DNA of 64,000 nucleotides from Paenibacillus sp. NAIST15-1 (GCF_001894745.1 NZ_BBYF01000002.1:496001-560000), one strand, 5' to 3'; shown: positions 15,155-24,315, numbered from the stretch's first letter. Notes: generated from the letters alone by a model not told the origin. Numbers and translations: made by a program.

Positions 15155-17422
15155 ATGTACTATGGAGATAAGAGAGAAGCAAAAGTAATGATCATGGAAA
15201 AGTTAATTGAAAACGGTTGGAAAGTGTATGGATATAAAGCAGATGAATCTGACTCGATGGTTGATTACTACTCTCCAGCTTCATGGGATGGAATCGCAGA
15301 AAAAAACGGATATGTTCTTGTTATCGATCAATACAATAATCGCCAATCTGGATATCAAGTAAAAAAATATAATTATAATAACAAAAAATACATAGAAAAT
15401 AAGAGGATTGCAAAACTAACTGCAATGATGAACGATTCAGCATCCACTGAAAATGAAAAAGCTTCTTGTGCTGTGCTTATCGAAAAAGAGAAAGAAAAAG
15501 CAGGAGAGGGGCAAGAATATACAGTAATCGAAACTTACCCAACGTTTCAACATGGCAACCCTAAAGCCTGCTCATGGCACATTGAAAAAGATGGTCAAAT
15601 TATTGCTAAGGGGAAAGGTGTATTTTCAGTTAATGAATACAATTGGGAAGATAAAACTAAAACAGCAGATGAACAAAAAGCAGAAAAACTAAATAAATTC
15701 GTTAAGAAAATTGAAAAAGTATTAACTGACTCGGATGCATTAAAATCTGAAGTAGTGAAAGTAGAAAAGACAGTTATTAAACCAGTTGAAAAGGAAGGAA
15801 AAACTATTAACATTGGTGACATCCTTTCTTTTTCGTATCATGGACATTATTGGATTGTCAATGATGTTTATACAGTAGGTGAACAGATTCGCGTAACGTA
15901 TGAGATTCTAGGAAGCGAAAAAAGAGGGTATCAACGTAAAAAAAATGCTAAGAGATACTACCAACCAATGAACCGCCTTGAAAAAGAAATGCAAGAAGGG
16001 AGGGTAAAAGTTTACACATTACAAGAGGTAATCGAATATACAGAAAAAACTGTATTCACTAAAACAAAACGTTCTCAGAAAGTTACTAATGCTATTCAGC
16101 TTGAAACACAAGAAGCATATGACACACAAACACAAGACCCAAAAGAGAATAATGCTACGGATCAAGAACAAGCTTCTAAACGTCAACTGTGGGCTTTACA
16201 TTGTGCCACAAGATTAAATACAACTAATCTAGTCATTAGTAAACAGAAGGCCAGTGATTTGATTAGCAAATCGAAGGCAGGTCAAAATATTGTTGAAGAA
16301 ATTGAATTTATGATGAATATCGATGATAGCAACAATGAAGCTAAAGTAAGTCAAACAACCGAAAGTAAAAAGCAACACGATCAAACAAATTTCATTGAAA
16401 AAATTGATAAACAGATCGAGTCAGCCCAAATTAAATTAGATTCTTTATCTGGTAATTATAAAACAAATACGTGGAAACGGCAGCAAGAAGAAGTCGGTAG
16501 AGAAATGAAACGTAATTCATTGCGTTTTGATATTTCTTTGCTTGAGTATCTTAGAAATAAAGCTACATTGAACGAAATGACTAATTTTGAGCAATGTCTT
16601 TTAGTTGGATCTTTTCGTGATCAGATACAGAATTATTCAATACAGAAATATGAATATAAATATCCTGAAATTGATACTCGTTTTGATTTAAATAACTGGT
16701 ATAATGCTGAAATACCTAAAAAGCAAAAAAGACTGCAAAAGGCAGGGATATATAATACTCATCAACTGATTGAAGCAGTAGAAGAATATAAAATTATTAA
16801 AGATAAAATACAAAGACCTATTGATCCAATCAAAGTAAAAATCAAGAAACTGGAATCAAATGTGAAATTGGTTAAAATTTATGGATATTTTCCTACACCT
16901 GCGAACATTGTTAATCAAATGATTGAATTGGCAGATTTAAGAGACGGAGAAATAGTTCTAGAACCGTCAGCAGGCAATGGCAATATACTAGATGGAATAA
17001 CCGTCCATGCACAAGAAAATGGTTTAGAATTGAAATTAGAAGCGATTGAACGGAATCATACTTTATCAGAAATATTAAAATTGAAAAACTATAATGTAAT
17101 TTCAGATGACTTTATAACATATGAATGCGAAATAAAATATGATAAAGTTATTATGAATCCACCATTTGAAAAGAATCAGGATATTGAACATGTATTACAT
17201 GCTTACAGTTGCTTAAAAGATGGAGGTAAATTGATTGCTATCATGTCGCCTCATTGGACATTTGCAAATGACGCTAAAAGTATACATTTCCGAAGTTGGT
17301 TAAGTGACAAAGGATATTATGAAAAGCTCCCAGATGGTTCATTTAAAGAGTCAGGAACAGGGGTGAATACTATATTAGTTGTGATTGAAAAAATTGAAAT
17401 CGAAGCATCTGAAGCCGTTTAG
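15155..17422 (+). CDS. Large protein with C-terminal adenine-methyltransferase-like domain
   Basis: A 755-residue multidomain protein. The N-terminal 130 residues and a basic-linker region (about 190-330) are of unknown function. Near 340-390 is a small domain beginning ASKRQLWALHCATRLN, resembling DUF3072-type modules. The C-terminus (about 570-755) is a Rossmann methyltransferase: YFPTPANIVNQMIELA, motif I VLEPSAGNGNIL (about 600) and catalytic NPPF (about 667), as in N6-adenine enzymes. Phage proteins of this layout are thought to modify DNA or counter restriction. No target-recognition domain is obvious, so DNA methylation is inferred. Confidence 0.75.
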   Translation: MYYGDKREAKVMIMEKLIENGWKVYGYKADESDSMVDYYSPASWDGIAEKNGYVLVIDQYNNRQSGYQVKKYNYNNKKYIENKRIAKLTAMMNDSASTENEKASCAVLIEKEKEKAGEGQEYTVIETYPTFQHGNPKACSWHIEKDGQIIAKGKGVFSVNEYNWEDKTKTADEQKAEKLNKFVKKIEKVLTDSDALKSEVVKVEKTVIKPVEKEGKTINIGDILSFSYHGHYWIVNDVYTVGEQIRVTYEILGSEKRGYQRKKNAKRYYQPMNRLEKEMQEGRVKVYTLQEVIEYTEKTVFTKTKRSQKVTNAIQLETQEAYDTQTQDPKENNATDQEQASKRQLWALHCATRLNTTNLVISKQKASDLISKSKAGQNIVEEIEFMMNIDDSNNEAKVSQTTESKKQHDQTNFIEKIDKQIESAQIKLDSLSGNYKTNTWKRQQEEVGREMKRNSLRFDISLLEYLRNKATLNEMTNFEQCLLVGSFRDQIQNYSIQKYEYKYPEIDTRFDLNNWYNAEIPKKQKRLQKAGIYNTHQLIEAVEEYKIIKDKIQRPIDPIKVKIKKLESNVKLVKIYGYFPTPANIVNQMIELADLRDGEIVLEPSAGNGNILDGITVHAQENGLELKLEAIERNHTLSEILKLKNYNVISDDFITYECEIKYDKVIMNPPFEKNQDIEHVLHAYSCLKDGGKLIAIMSPHWTFANDAKSIHFRSWLSDKGYYEKLPDGSFKESGTGVNTILVVIEKIEIEASEAV

Positions 17423-17540
17423 GGGGACTGGTGATTTACCTATTAATAGAAAAGAAATGTATTGAAAAATGTTAAGAAAATTGAGAAATAAAAGTGAAAT
17501 ATTTATAAACAATCAATTATTCAATAGAATAACTTACCTT

Positions 17541-17569
17541 TCACCTTACTATTGAATTATTAGTATAAT
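17541..17569 (+). promoter_or_regulatory. Weak promoter of DNA ligase gene
   Basis: TATAAT at 17564-17569 shortly before the ribosome binding site. The -35 region (TCACCT) is poor, suggesting an activated promoter or one that depends on a phage factor. Confidence 0.4.
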
Positions 17570-17585
17570 GGAGTAGGGTGATATT

Positions 17586-18425
17586 ATGTTCGTTTCTCCA
17601 ATGTTACTACAGTACACAGAAAACAATCTTCCTTTTGATAGTCCAAACCACGCTGCCGAATTGAAGTTTGATGGATTTAGGCTTGTATTATCTAAAATGG
17701 ATCAGGTTAGATTATATACACGGCACAATAACGAAGTAACCACGACCTTTTCTGAGTTACTTGAGATTGATTTACCCAATAATACAATACTAGATGGTGA
17801 AGTTATATTAACAGACAATCAAGGGAAGCCAGATTTTGAAGAGCTACAAAAGAGATTCAAGTCTAAACGTGATAAGCGTAAAGTCACATTTGTTGCATTC
17901 GACATTGTTATGTATAAGGGTGTTGATGTTACAGGCTTGCCATTGTTCAGACGAAAGGAATTGCTTGAGGAAGCCTTTCCAGAATCAGATAGACATACTA
18001 AGAGTAGATTCATGACAGGAAGCCCAGTAGACGTCTTTGAGGTCGTTAAAGGAGCCATGCTCGAAGGCATTGTAATCAAGAATATAAATTCGACTTACAA
18101 AGTAAATAAGCGTTCATGGGATTGGCAAAAGGCAATAAATTGGACATATGCTGATGTGCATATCACAGGTTATAGAAAAAATGAGTTTGGATGGTTAACA
18201 TCGATCATAACTGAGAATGGAACGTTAAGGCCAGTTGGTATTTTAGAGTTGGGGGTTTCCCCAGATCAAAAGAAAGAGTTTAACCGTGTGAAAAAGAAAT
18301 TGGCTTATAAAGAAGATAATAATTATGTTTATATGGAGCCATTTGTTAAAGCCAGAGTAAAGACTCGAAACTGGACTAAGAATGGTATGTTAAGATCGCC
18401 AGCAATGGAATCATTTATTTTATGA
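17586..18425 (+). CDS. yoqV: ATP-dependent DNA ligase (YoqV-like)
   Basis: A 279-residue ligase that seals nicks using ATP. The adenylation motif is K27-FDG (ELKFDGFR). Further nucleotidyltransferase motifs are visible: DGEVIL (III), FVAFDIVMYKG, EGIVIKN (IV) and the C-terminal OB-fold end with VKARVKTRNWTKNGMLRSP. The length matches the SPbeta enzyme YoqV and the short LigD-type ligases. It has its own promoter and terminator and is expected to act in phage DNA replication or repair. Confidence 0.92.
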   Translation: MFVSPMLLQYTENNLPFDSPNHAAELKFDGFRLVLSKMDQVRLYTRHNNEVTTTFSELLEIDLPNNTILDGEVILTDNQGKPDFEELQKRFKSKRDKRKVTFVAFDIVMYKGVDVTGLPLFRRKELLEEAFPESDRHTKSRFMTGSPVDVFEVVKGAMLEGIVIKNINSTYKVNKRSWDWQKAINWTYADVHITGYRKNEFGWLTSIITENGTLRPVGILELGVSPDQKKEFNRVKKKLAYKEDNNYVYMEPFVKARVKTRNWTKNGMLRSPAMESFIL

Positions 18426-18448
18426 GGCCGAAGAAATTCGGCTTTTTT
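18426..18448 (+). terminator. Terminator of the ligase gene
   Basis: GCCGAA-gaaa-TTCGGC followed by six T residues. Confidence 0.92.
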
Positions 18449-18494
18449 ACATATTTAAAGGAATAAAATATGAAAATATATTATAGATATTGTA

Positions 18495-18524
18495 TTGACA
18501 TCACGCGTGCGTGAATGATATACT
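18495..18524 (+). promoter_or_regulatory. Promoter with TCACGC/GCGTGA operator
   Basis: TTGACA (18495-18500), 18 nt, TATACT (18519-18524). The perfect inverted repeat TCACGC-GT-GCGTGA (18501-18514) lies between the boxes and is GC-rich against an AT-rich background, indicating a dedicated repressor. The helix-turn-helix protein encoded next may autoregulate here. Confidence 0.7.
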
Positions 18525-18560
18525 AGTACCAAGATAAGGAAATAGAGAAAAGGTGATTGG

Positions 18561-18950
18561 ATGTTAAGAATTAACCTGAATGATCCTGACATTATGAGCA
18601 CCAAGGAAGCAGCTACTCGATGGGGCAAAAAGGATGATTCCTCGATAAGACATCGAAGAGATGAATTCCCAGATGGTACGCTTCGAAAAGTAGGGCGTGA
18701 TTGGGTTGTTACTAGGGAAGGTATGGAATTTGTATTTGGATTATCAACAGAGGGTTATTATATGGAAAGACAATCATTTATTGGACTTCAAAAAGAAAAG
18801 AGAGTTGAACATGAATTGTTAGGTAAGGGCACTGTAACAGCAATTTCACCTACTCATGATGTTGTGGTACAAGTACTATTTGATAATTATCAAGGTAGTG
18901 CACAATGGATGGTTGATGCAACATTGGTGAAAATAGAAAGCGATATTTAA
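18561..18950 (+). CDS. Helix-turn-helix protein
   Basis: A 129-residue protein. Residues 10-55 (IMSTKEAATRWGKKDDSSIRHRRDEFPDGTLRKVGRDWVV as a whole region) form an excisionase-like helix-turn-helix. Residues 75-125 are a beta domain (LLGKGTVTAISPTHDVVVQVLF). A KOW/SH3-type tail after a DNA-binding head is unusual. Probably autoregulatory at the 18501-18514 operator. Confidence 0.7.
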   Translation: MLRINLNDPDIMSTKEAATRWGKKDDSSIRHRRDEFPDGTLRKVGRDWVVTREGMEFVFGLSTEGYYMERQSFIGLQKEKRVEHELLGKGTVTAISPTHDVVVQVLFDNYQGSAQWMVDATLVKIESDI

Positions 18951-19008
18951 ATGTAACTGTTGATTCAACGGGAAATAGATTAATACTAATACCATAGGAG
19001 TGATAGAA

Positions 19009-19263
19009 ATGAGTAATCAGCTGAAGGATTTTTATGAAACAAATGCTTTTGAGTGTCCAACAACTAAAGCGCTAATCAAAGGTGTATATTTTCCGAGTTT
19101 AAATGAATTAAAATTTAGAGTGAACGAAAAAACAGAAGAAACCGACTGGGAGACACTAAAATGGCGCTTGAAAGCAGAAATTAGAATTTTAGGTGGCCTT
19201 AAGGCTGCAAACGATCATCTAGAAAAACTAGGATTGAATGTAGCGGAAATTAATTTTAACTAA
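19009..19263 (+). CDS. Hypothetical protein, 84 aa
   Basis: A mainly helical small protein in the operon from the 18495 promoter. ATG 19009 is 8 nt after TAGGAG. No motif recognised. Confidence 0.65.
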   Translation: MSNQLKDFYETNAFECPTTKALIKGVYFPSLNELKFRVNEKTEETDWETLKWRLKAEIRILGGLKAANDHLEKLGLNVAEINFN

Positions 19264-19296
19264 ATTACTGTTTTATTTTAGAAAGGAGAGGTATCG

Positions 19297-19506
19297 ATGA
19301 AATTGTTTTATGCCTATCATGAAAAGTACATAGAGGATTTTGGAGTTTACGCAGTTAAAAGCTCAGATGAGTTAATGGAAATTTTAGCAAAGGAAGAAAA
19401 CAAGGAAGTTACATATGTGCGACAAAATTATATTTACGGTGAAATGACGCAATATATAAATGAGAGAACAGGAAAGAAATATAAAGTTGTTCTTGAAGAA
19501 GTATAA
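19297..19506 (+). CDS. Hypothetical protein, 69 aa
   Basis: A small alpha/beta protein beginning MKLFYAYHEKYIEDFGVYAV, with AAAGGAGAGG ahead of the ATG. Function unknown. Confidence 0.65.
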   Translation: MKLFYAYHEKYIEDFGVYAVKSSDELMEILAKEENKEVTYVRQNYIYGEMTQYINERTGKKYKVVLEEV

Positions 19507-19548
19507 GGTAAACAATGAAAAGGTTATCGGATATCGGAGGTGCATTAA

Positions 19549-19746
19549 ATGAGAGTATTTATGATTGATGGAGAAAAATACACTACTTTCGAATACGGAA
19601 TGTACATGCTAGATAAGACCTTTTCTGAAGGTAATGGGATTCTTGATCCTAAAGTAATGACGCATGATGAAATATCTGCATGGGGATTAGGATTCATTCT
19701 TGTTCAATTAAGTGAACGTGATGATATTGAAGAAATTGTATCATAA
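19549..19746 (+). CDS. Hypothetical protein, 65 aa
   Basis: An acidic small protein (MRVFMIDGEKYTTFEYGMYM...), same operon, ATCGGAGG upstream. Unknown. Confidence 0.65.
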   Translation: MRVFMIDGEKYTTFEYGMYMLDKTFSEGNGILDPKVMTHDEISAWGLGFILVQLSERDDIEEIVS

Positions 19747-19794
19747 AAGGGTTATTTCATAGGGTAAAATTAAAAGAGATTGGAGAGCTAATAA

Positions 19795-20139
19795 ATGAAT
19801 GTTTATGAACTCATTTGGTTACATGGCAAGAAAGAATTTGTTATTGGAAATGATATCTCAGATGCCATAAATAATGCAGGAATCGGCAGAGGAGCTTTAC
19901 AAGCACTGGACTATTGGAAAGAGGTCAGCGAGTTACCAGATCATTTGAAGAAGTTTGAAATCGTATCTGACAATGGAACCACTGATGAAATTTTTAATCC
20001 AAGCTTCATAAATAAGTTGAATGAAACGAGTTTTGAAGTTGGTTCTATCACTGAGATAAAACTAAGTACCCTGATATTCAAATATCAATTTATTGGTAAG
20101 TCAAAAACTGGATATCAATATAAGCAAATAGCATCATGA
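19795..20139 (+). CDS. Hypothetical protein, 114 aa
   Basis: Begins MNVYELIWLHGKKEFVIGNDISDAINNAGIG, a strand followed by a ligand-type loop. TTGGAGAG precedes it. No family recognised. Confidence 0.65.
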   Translation: MNVYELIWLHGKKEFVIGNDISDAINNAGIGRGALQALDYWKEVSELPDHLKKFEIVSDNGTTDEIFNPSFINKLNETSFEVGSITEIKLSTLIFKYQFIGKSKTGYQYKQIAS

Positions 20140-20145
20140 TTCTAA

Positions 20146-20163
20146 ATGAAATGACTGTTTGAT
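20146..20163 (+). repeat. Intergenic stem-loop, ATRAAA-N6-TTTYAT family
   Basis: ATGAAA-tgactg-TTTGAT directly before GGGAGG. One mismatch (G:G) in the stem. Confidence 0.5.
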
Positions 20164-20176
20164 GGGAGGACTTACA

Positions 20177-20515
20177 TTGAAAGCGAAAGTATTTGTGGAT
20201 GAAGGGACAGGCTTATGTCAAGAACAGAAAGATATACTCACTAGAAGATATGAATCATATGTGACTTACGCGGTACCTTTGATTGTTAACTATGAAGACA
20301 TGATCATTCTCGACCAAAATTTAGATTTAACTGAAACACTTGATTATGTTTTTGCTTGTTCAAATGTTAAGTTTCTTAATTTCTTTATGGTTAGATTGGC
20401 TAAAGAAGCTGGAAGACAAATTGCAAACAGTAGATTTGTTAATGTCAACACTCCTATAGGGGTATGCGCTTTTGTTCATGACGAAAAAAATGATCAATGG
20501 ACATTGGTGAATTAA
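20177..20515 (+). CDS. Hypothetical protein, 112 aa
   Basis: TTG 20177 is 7 nt after GGGAGGA; an ATG at 20162 overlaps that ribosome binding site. The protein has LKAKVFVDEGTGLCQEQ near the start and a mixed alpha/beta pattern. Function unknown. Confidence 0.65.
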   Translation: MKAKVFVDEGTGLCQEQKDILTRRYESYVTYAVPLIVNYEDMIILDQNLDLTETLDYVFACSNVKFLNFFMVRLAKEAGRQIANSRFVNVNTPIGVCAFVHDEKNDQWTLVN

Positions 20516-20580
20516 TGTGAAACTGTTTTAAACGAGGTTTGAAATATAACTTGAATATAACAGCAATAGGAGGTAACAAC

Positions 20581-20832
20581 ATGGCAAAACCTAAGGTACC
20601 AAAACGTCCGACACGTGATGAATTTGTTTTAGAGGAATTAGGAAACCAACTGACTGAAGCTTATCAAGAAGAGTCTGCTATAGTACTGACGGTTTGGGGG
20701 CGGGAAGAGCCAGTAAAAGGACAAATTATTAAAATGGACTCAAGAACAGGAAAAGTTCATGTAAGACAAGACGAAGTAATTACAAAAGTCCCATTTATGG
20801 ATATTATGAGCATGGATTATCCAAGGGATTAA
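20581..20832 (+). CDS. YolD-like domain protein
   Basis: An 83-residue protein with EELGNQLTEAYQEESAIVLTVWGREEPVKGQIIKMDSRTGKVHV as a whole region, the YolD-like pattern. YolD proteins are small partners of Y-family polymerase genes. Here it stands without a polymerase, and a second YolD-like gene follows uvrX at 58303. ATG 20581 is used because AGGAGG sits just ahead. Confidence 0.7.
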   Translation: MAKPKVPKRPTRDEFVLEELGNQLTEAYQEESAIVLTVWGREEPVKGQIIKMDSRTGKVHVRQDEVITKVPFMDIMSMDYPRD

Positions 20833-20881
20833 ATTTTAATGAATTGAATATTTATGTTTCAAAAAATGGTGGGACATAGAT

Positions 20882-20993
20882 ATGGATTTGAAAATATACC
20901 CGTTAAAAGGGATATAAAGGACTTGAGTTAATTGAGTTTGATGAAACTGTTATATATGATCTGGGTTGTATAATTAAATCAGTTCGTAATTAA
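20882..20993 (+). pseudogene. Frameshifted small gene
   Basis: ATG 20882 gives MDLKIYPLKGI-stop. The next frame continues KGLELIEFDETVIYDLGCI and IKSVRN to 20993. The two pieces read as one about 36-residue protein split by a +1 shift near 20915. This may be a decayed gene or a sequence error. Confidence 0.4.
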
Positions 20994-21050
20994 TATTTTT
21001 TCGAATCTTATGAATTATAATAAAATACAAATATGAAAGGAAATAATAAT

Positions 21051-21806
21051 ATGAATATACATATTCCTATTGATTGGGGAAGTTATATTATTTCTATTCC
21101 ACTGATATTGGCGACAGTGTGGGCAGGCTTAAGGTTCTTGGCAAAAAAATATGTTGAACAAGAGTTCTCTAAAAGAATAGAAAATCACAAACACGATTTG
21201 AATTTATTAGTAGAGGCCAATAAATTTGATATTCAAAGAAAGATGTATGATTTCAATTTGTATACGACTAAAAGGCACGAAACATATATGAAGTTGTATA
21301 ATTTATTTTTAGAAGCATCAAGCCGAGTAAGTAGATTTCAAGGGATCAGGCAAATACCAGATTTTAAAAATTTCTCAAATGAAGTAATAGCGGAATATTT
21401 AAGACGTTTTAATCTGTCAGAAAGTGAATGGTTAACTATTGCTGAAAACTGGAATAACGGAACAGATCCATACTTAGTTAAAAAAGTAGAGAGTTATTAC
21501 AATATAAACGAAGTTAGGGAAATGGAGGCCGCTTATGTAAAAGCTAAAAACGAATATTTATTAACTCGTTTATACTTGTCAAAGAAAGTAGAAAGCATAT
21601 GCTTGATCTTATCTTCAAAATTGACAGAAGCTTTACTTGAGCTAGAAGAAATATACGATATAAACTATATTGAACAAGATATTAATTTAACCGAGTCACG
21701 AAAAAACTTAAGAAAAATACACGATGATATTAATTTGCATAGTCTAGAGTTAAAAGATGAAATGCAAAAAGAATTGTCAATTGGATATTACGACAATACA
21801 AAATAA
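21051..21806 (+). CDS. Membrane-anchored coiled-coil protein
   Basis: A 251-residue protein. One transmembrane segment lies near the N-terminus (about 11-31, SYIISIPLILATVWAGLRFLA), followed by a long charged helical region. ATG 21051 is preferred over 21033, which overlaps AAAGGA. Similar one-span proteins occur at 60798 and 62212. The function could be a superinfection or membrane-associated role; this is speculation. Confidence 0.65.
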   Translation: MNIHIPIDWGSYIISIPLILATVWAGLRFLAKKYVEQEFSKRIENHKHDLNLLVEANKFDIQRKMYDFNLYTTKRHETYMKLYNLFLEASSRVSRFQGIRQIPDFKNFSNEVIAEYLRRFNLSESEWLTIAENWNNGTDPYLVKKVESYYNINEVREMEAAYVKAKNEYLLTRLYLSKKVESICLILSSKLTEALLELEEIYDINYIEQDINLTESRKNLRKIHDDINLHSLELKDEMQKELSIGYYDNTK

Positions 21807-21968
21807 AAGACATGTTTCATTATATATAAAATCACATAATTTAGATTATGTTCCCTTTATGTTCGGTTGTATTACACAACCGAATTTGCTATATTTAGAT
21901 TAAGAAGAATAGACGCCGCAAAGATTACAAAGATGGCGCAAATTGATGAAGAAGAGAGGATGATAAGA

Positions 21969-22331
21969 ATGAAAAAGGAAAATTTCGAAAATGGGGTTAT
22001 TATTAATTCGGAAGCTGCTTTACAATATTTACTCGGCAAAAGTAGTATCGATGCAGATGGTGGTCATTACATACTTGACATTCAAGACGAAGGGGAAGAA
22101 ATCGCAATTACTGTTGATTATACGCGTACAGTTGCAGATGCCGAGTATCACGTTCTTGGAACGAATTGTGTTTTCAACGTAACATACTCAACTGACAGAT
22201 ACTCTCAGAATCATTTCTCATTTGAAGTGCTCATCAATGACTTGCACGAGCAACACTTGGATGAAGTTGAAGCTTGGTTGTACGAAGCGGTACTCAAATA
22301 CGGAGAGATGGAGGGTTCAGAAAATGATTAA
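21969..22331 (+). CDS. Hypothetical protein, 120 aa
   Basis: An acidic alpha/beta protein. ATG 21969 lies 9 nt after GAGAGG; the ORF is open back to 21867 but without an SD. It overlaps the next start by 8 nt, so the two are translationally coupled. GC content and codon use here (21.9-23.3 kb) look higher than around it. Confidence 0.65.
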   Translation: MKKENFENGVIINSEAALQYLLGKSSIDADGGHYILDIQDEGEEIAITVDYTRTVADAEYHVLGTNCVFNVTYSTDRYSQNHFSFEVLINDLHEQHLDEVEAWLYEAVLKYGEMEGSEND

Positions 22332-22998
22332 AGAAAACACATTGGTTCCTGGGTTAATTCCGACTTTGGAAAAAGTCGTCTACACTTATCAATACAGGTA
22401 TAGTGATAGCCGCGAATGGAAATATCACGAATACGCGTTTCTTCCAGAAGAGTTGACACCGGATATTTCACCATATTCACTGGGGGAAAAGCTATATCGG
22501 GAAATGCGATGTGCGGAAACACGGTATCTAGAACAGAAAAGGTACGCCTATATCACATGTTCAGAATGCGGGCATAAGGTACTCGTCAATAGAGATGGAT
22601 GGACAAAATGTGATGAGTGCAAAACGTACTTCGAACAGTTCAAACATGTGGATGAACTGTTCTATCCAAGAACTTTATTAAAAAAGTATGAGGAAGAGGT
22701 TAAGAACCTTCTAAGTGAAGATGACGAATTTTTGCAAGACATAGAATGTGATGATGACTGCTCCGTTACATTCAGTGTGTCTGCTACCCGATACAAGAAT
22801 AAATGGGCTATGTATGTATGGGTTAACGAAAATTATGATGACCCAGAAGATGAGGCTTACTCTTACAACCATAGTCATGTGTATTGGATTGGAGAATTCC
22901 AACCGCGTCACTGGATTGGTGAGTGCGTTAGTACTGTACCTAACTTGGACAGGTACATGAAGTACGTGAACAGTTTAAACGATGTACAAGAAATATAA
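22324..22998 (+). CDS. Zinc-ribbon protein, 224 aa
   Basis: A C4 zinc ribbon at residues 79-99 (C79-x2-C82, C96-x2-C99) within a larger unknown protein; the C-terminal half is acidic with several tryptophans. It starts inside the preceding gene. Function unknown. Confidence 0.7.
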   Translation: MIKENTLVPGLIPTLEKVVYTYQYRYSDSREWKYHEYAFLPEELTPDISPYSLGEKLYREMRCAETRYLEQKRYAYITCSECGHKVLVNRDGWTKCDECKTYFEQFKHVDELFYPRTLLKKYEEEVKNLLSEDDEFLQDIECDDDCSVTFSVSATRYKNKWAMYVWVNENYDDPEDEAYSYNHSHVYWIGEFQPRHWIGECVSTVPNLDRYMKYVNSLNDVQEI

Positions 22999-23121
22999 AA
23001 AGCAGCCATAGGCCGGCTGCTCCTCTCGGTGGTTCTTTCGTTAATCCTCATAGGTACGATAAAAGGGCCACCGATCCCTTGTGCACGTATTTATATTACC
23101 ATAAAGGGAAGATGTGTACAA
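22999..23121 (+). promoter_or_regulatory. Structured leader before HTH gene
   Basis: AGCAGCC-ataggcc-GGCTGCT is followed at once by TCGGTGG, which can pair with CCACCGA about 45 nt later. Two stable stems in 75 nt, without a poly-T tract, look like a leader or attenuator. No known riboswitch fold was recognised. Confidence 0.4.
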
Positions 23122-23319
23122 ATGAAAATTGTTGAGTTTGTTGGTGCAGCTGCATTTGCCAAAATGCTCGGCACGTCACAGCAAAACGTTAGCAAGTCTG
23201 GAAAACGAGCGCTTGATCCAAACTATCGCGGCGATTTCTTGAGGCCGGACGCTATATGCGAAGGTCGTCCGCTTTGGCTTAAGGAAGAAGCTGAAAAGTT
23301 TGCAAGGAGTGAGTTTTAA
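23122..23319 (+). CDS. Small HTH protein, 65 aa
   Basis: MKIVEFVGAAAFAKMLGTSQ followed by QNVSKSGKR is a helix-turn-helix, and FLRPDAICEGRPLWLKEEAEKF resembles a winged tail as in AlpA/MerR-type proteins. It is immediately followed by another HTH-containing gene, so the pair may be a regulatory unit. Confidence 0.7.
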   Translation: MKIVEFVGAAAFAKMLGTSQQNVSKSGKRALDPNYRGDFLRPDAICEGRPLWLKEEAEKFARSEF

Positions 23320-24051
23320 ATGAATCACAAAAGCGCAATCACCGATGAGGTTAGAAATAGGATAGTTAACCTGTTGAGGGGTGGTCATACAATAGTCAAA
23401 ATCGAAGAGTTGACTGGTGTCCATCGAACGACTATTTTTAAGATAAAATGCAAACTTGGATTGGTGAAAAACTACAAAAGTTTTACTTGCCTGAGTAAGA
23501 AAAAAGTCCGCGACATTCAAAGAGATCTTGATAATTTAGATCGACAGCCTAATAGTGACGATATAAAACGACTTTCTAAATTGCATGACGTTTCGGAGCC
23601 AAACATACTAAAGGTCATAAAGGAAGGGATTAATGCGGTATCAAAAGTACGCCCTCTCAAACCGCAGAAAATACAGATGATATACAAATCCCTTGAAGAA
23701 GGGAAGCAATCAGAGGAAATAATAGAAAAAACAGGTGTTTCGAGAACAACACTGGTGTATTACAGGGAACGATACAATCGCGGAAAAGATATTAGGGTAT
23801 GTGCATCTTCTGATTGTGATAATACATTCTTACCACGACTGGATGGAAAGCCGAAGCTATATTGCTCCACGCGCTGTCGCGATCGCGAGAAACAGCGTAG
23901 ATATAGATCATTATACTCAAAACAAAATCGGTGTCCACAATGTGGTGGTGAATGGGTCGAGCCCAACGAGACATACCGAGGAAAGCCAAAGCATTGCCTA
24001 AATTGTCAAGAGTATTACCATTTGAGATATGAAAAGAATAAAGATGTTTAG
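23320..24051 (+). CDS. Multi-HTH and zinc-finger DNA-binding protein
   Basis: A 243-residue protein with two helix-turn-helix segments of transposase/resolvase type (NLLRGGHTIVKIEELTGVHR at about 15-35 and KSLEEGKQSEEIIEKTGVSR near 130). Two zinc-finger-like blocks follow (CASSDC..CSTRC and CPQC..CLNC). It resembles the DNA-binding part of a transposase or terminase small subunit without any catalytic domain. The start is 1 nt after the preceding stop. Confidence 0.65.
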   Translation: MNHKSAITDEVRNRIVNLLRGGHTIVKIEELTGVHRTTIFKIKCKLGLVKNYKSFTCLSKKKVRDIQRDLDNLDRQPNSDDIKRLSKLHDVSEPNILKVIKEGINAVSKVRPLKPQKIQMIYKSLEEGKQSEEIIEKTGVSRTTLVYYRERYNRGKDIRVCASSDCDNTFLPRLDGKPKLYCSTRCRDREKQRRYRSLYSKQNRCPQCGGEWVEPNETYRGKPKHCLNCQEYYHLRYEKNKDV

Positions 24052-24099
24052 TTATTGCCATTATATGAAAGTGGAAACTAAATACTGAATTTTGTATAT

Positions 24100-24138
24100 A
24101 AACACAAATTGGGCTCACAGCTCTATTGTGTTTTTTTG
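24100..24138 (+). terminator. Probable terminator
   Basis: AACACAA and TTGTGTT pair around an 18-nt loop, followed by a run of T. Confidence 0.65.
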
Positions 24139-24179
24139 TTTATTCAAATGACATTATATGATCACAGAACATGTATTAT

Positions 24180-24198
24180 GTCAAGGATTTTGTTTTTT
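24180..24198 (+). repeat. Direct repeat copy 1: GTCAAGGATTTTGTTTTTT
   Basis: This 19-mer also occurs at 42970-42988. Both copies lie 40-140 nt upstream of gene starts in otherwise unrelated contexts. Confidence 0.6.
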
Positions 24199-24228
24199 AT
24201 TTTAAATTTCTTGACTATATGAATAATG

Positions 24229-24270
24229 GAACAAACGTTCCCTTGTTAAATATCAAATATGAATTATAAT
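24229..24270 (+). promoter_or_regulatory. SOS box and promoter of the MazF-like gene
   Basis: GAAC-aaac-GTTC (24229-24240) matches the Gram-positive LexA/DinR box core. It sits just upstream of TTGTTA (24243-24248), 16 nt, TATAAT (24265-24270). LexA binding there would repress the gene until DNA damage. Confidence 0.65.
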
Positions 24271-24315
24271 AAAACTATACAGATAACTAAAATATATTAG
24301 TTTGGATGTGTAAAT

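Noticed and set aside
17586-18425. mRNA-capping or RNA ligase role for the ligase gene
   Set aside because: Motifs (KFDG, EGIVIKN) and OB-fold tail fit DNA ligases of the YoqV/LigD type.
24205-24245. TTGACT at 24211 as the -35 of the MazF-like gene
   Set aside because: No -10 box at proper spacing; the TTGTTA/TATAAT pair at 24243-24270 fits better.
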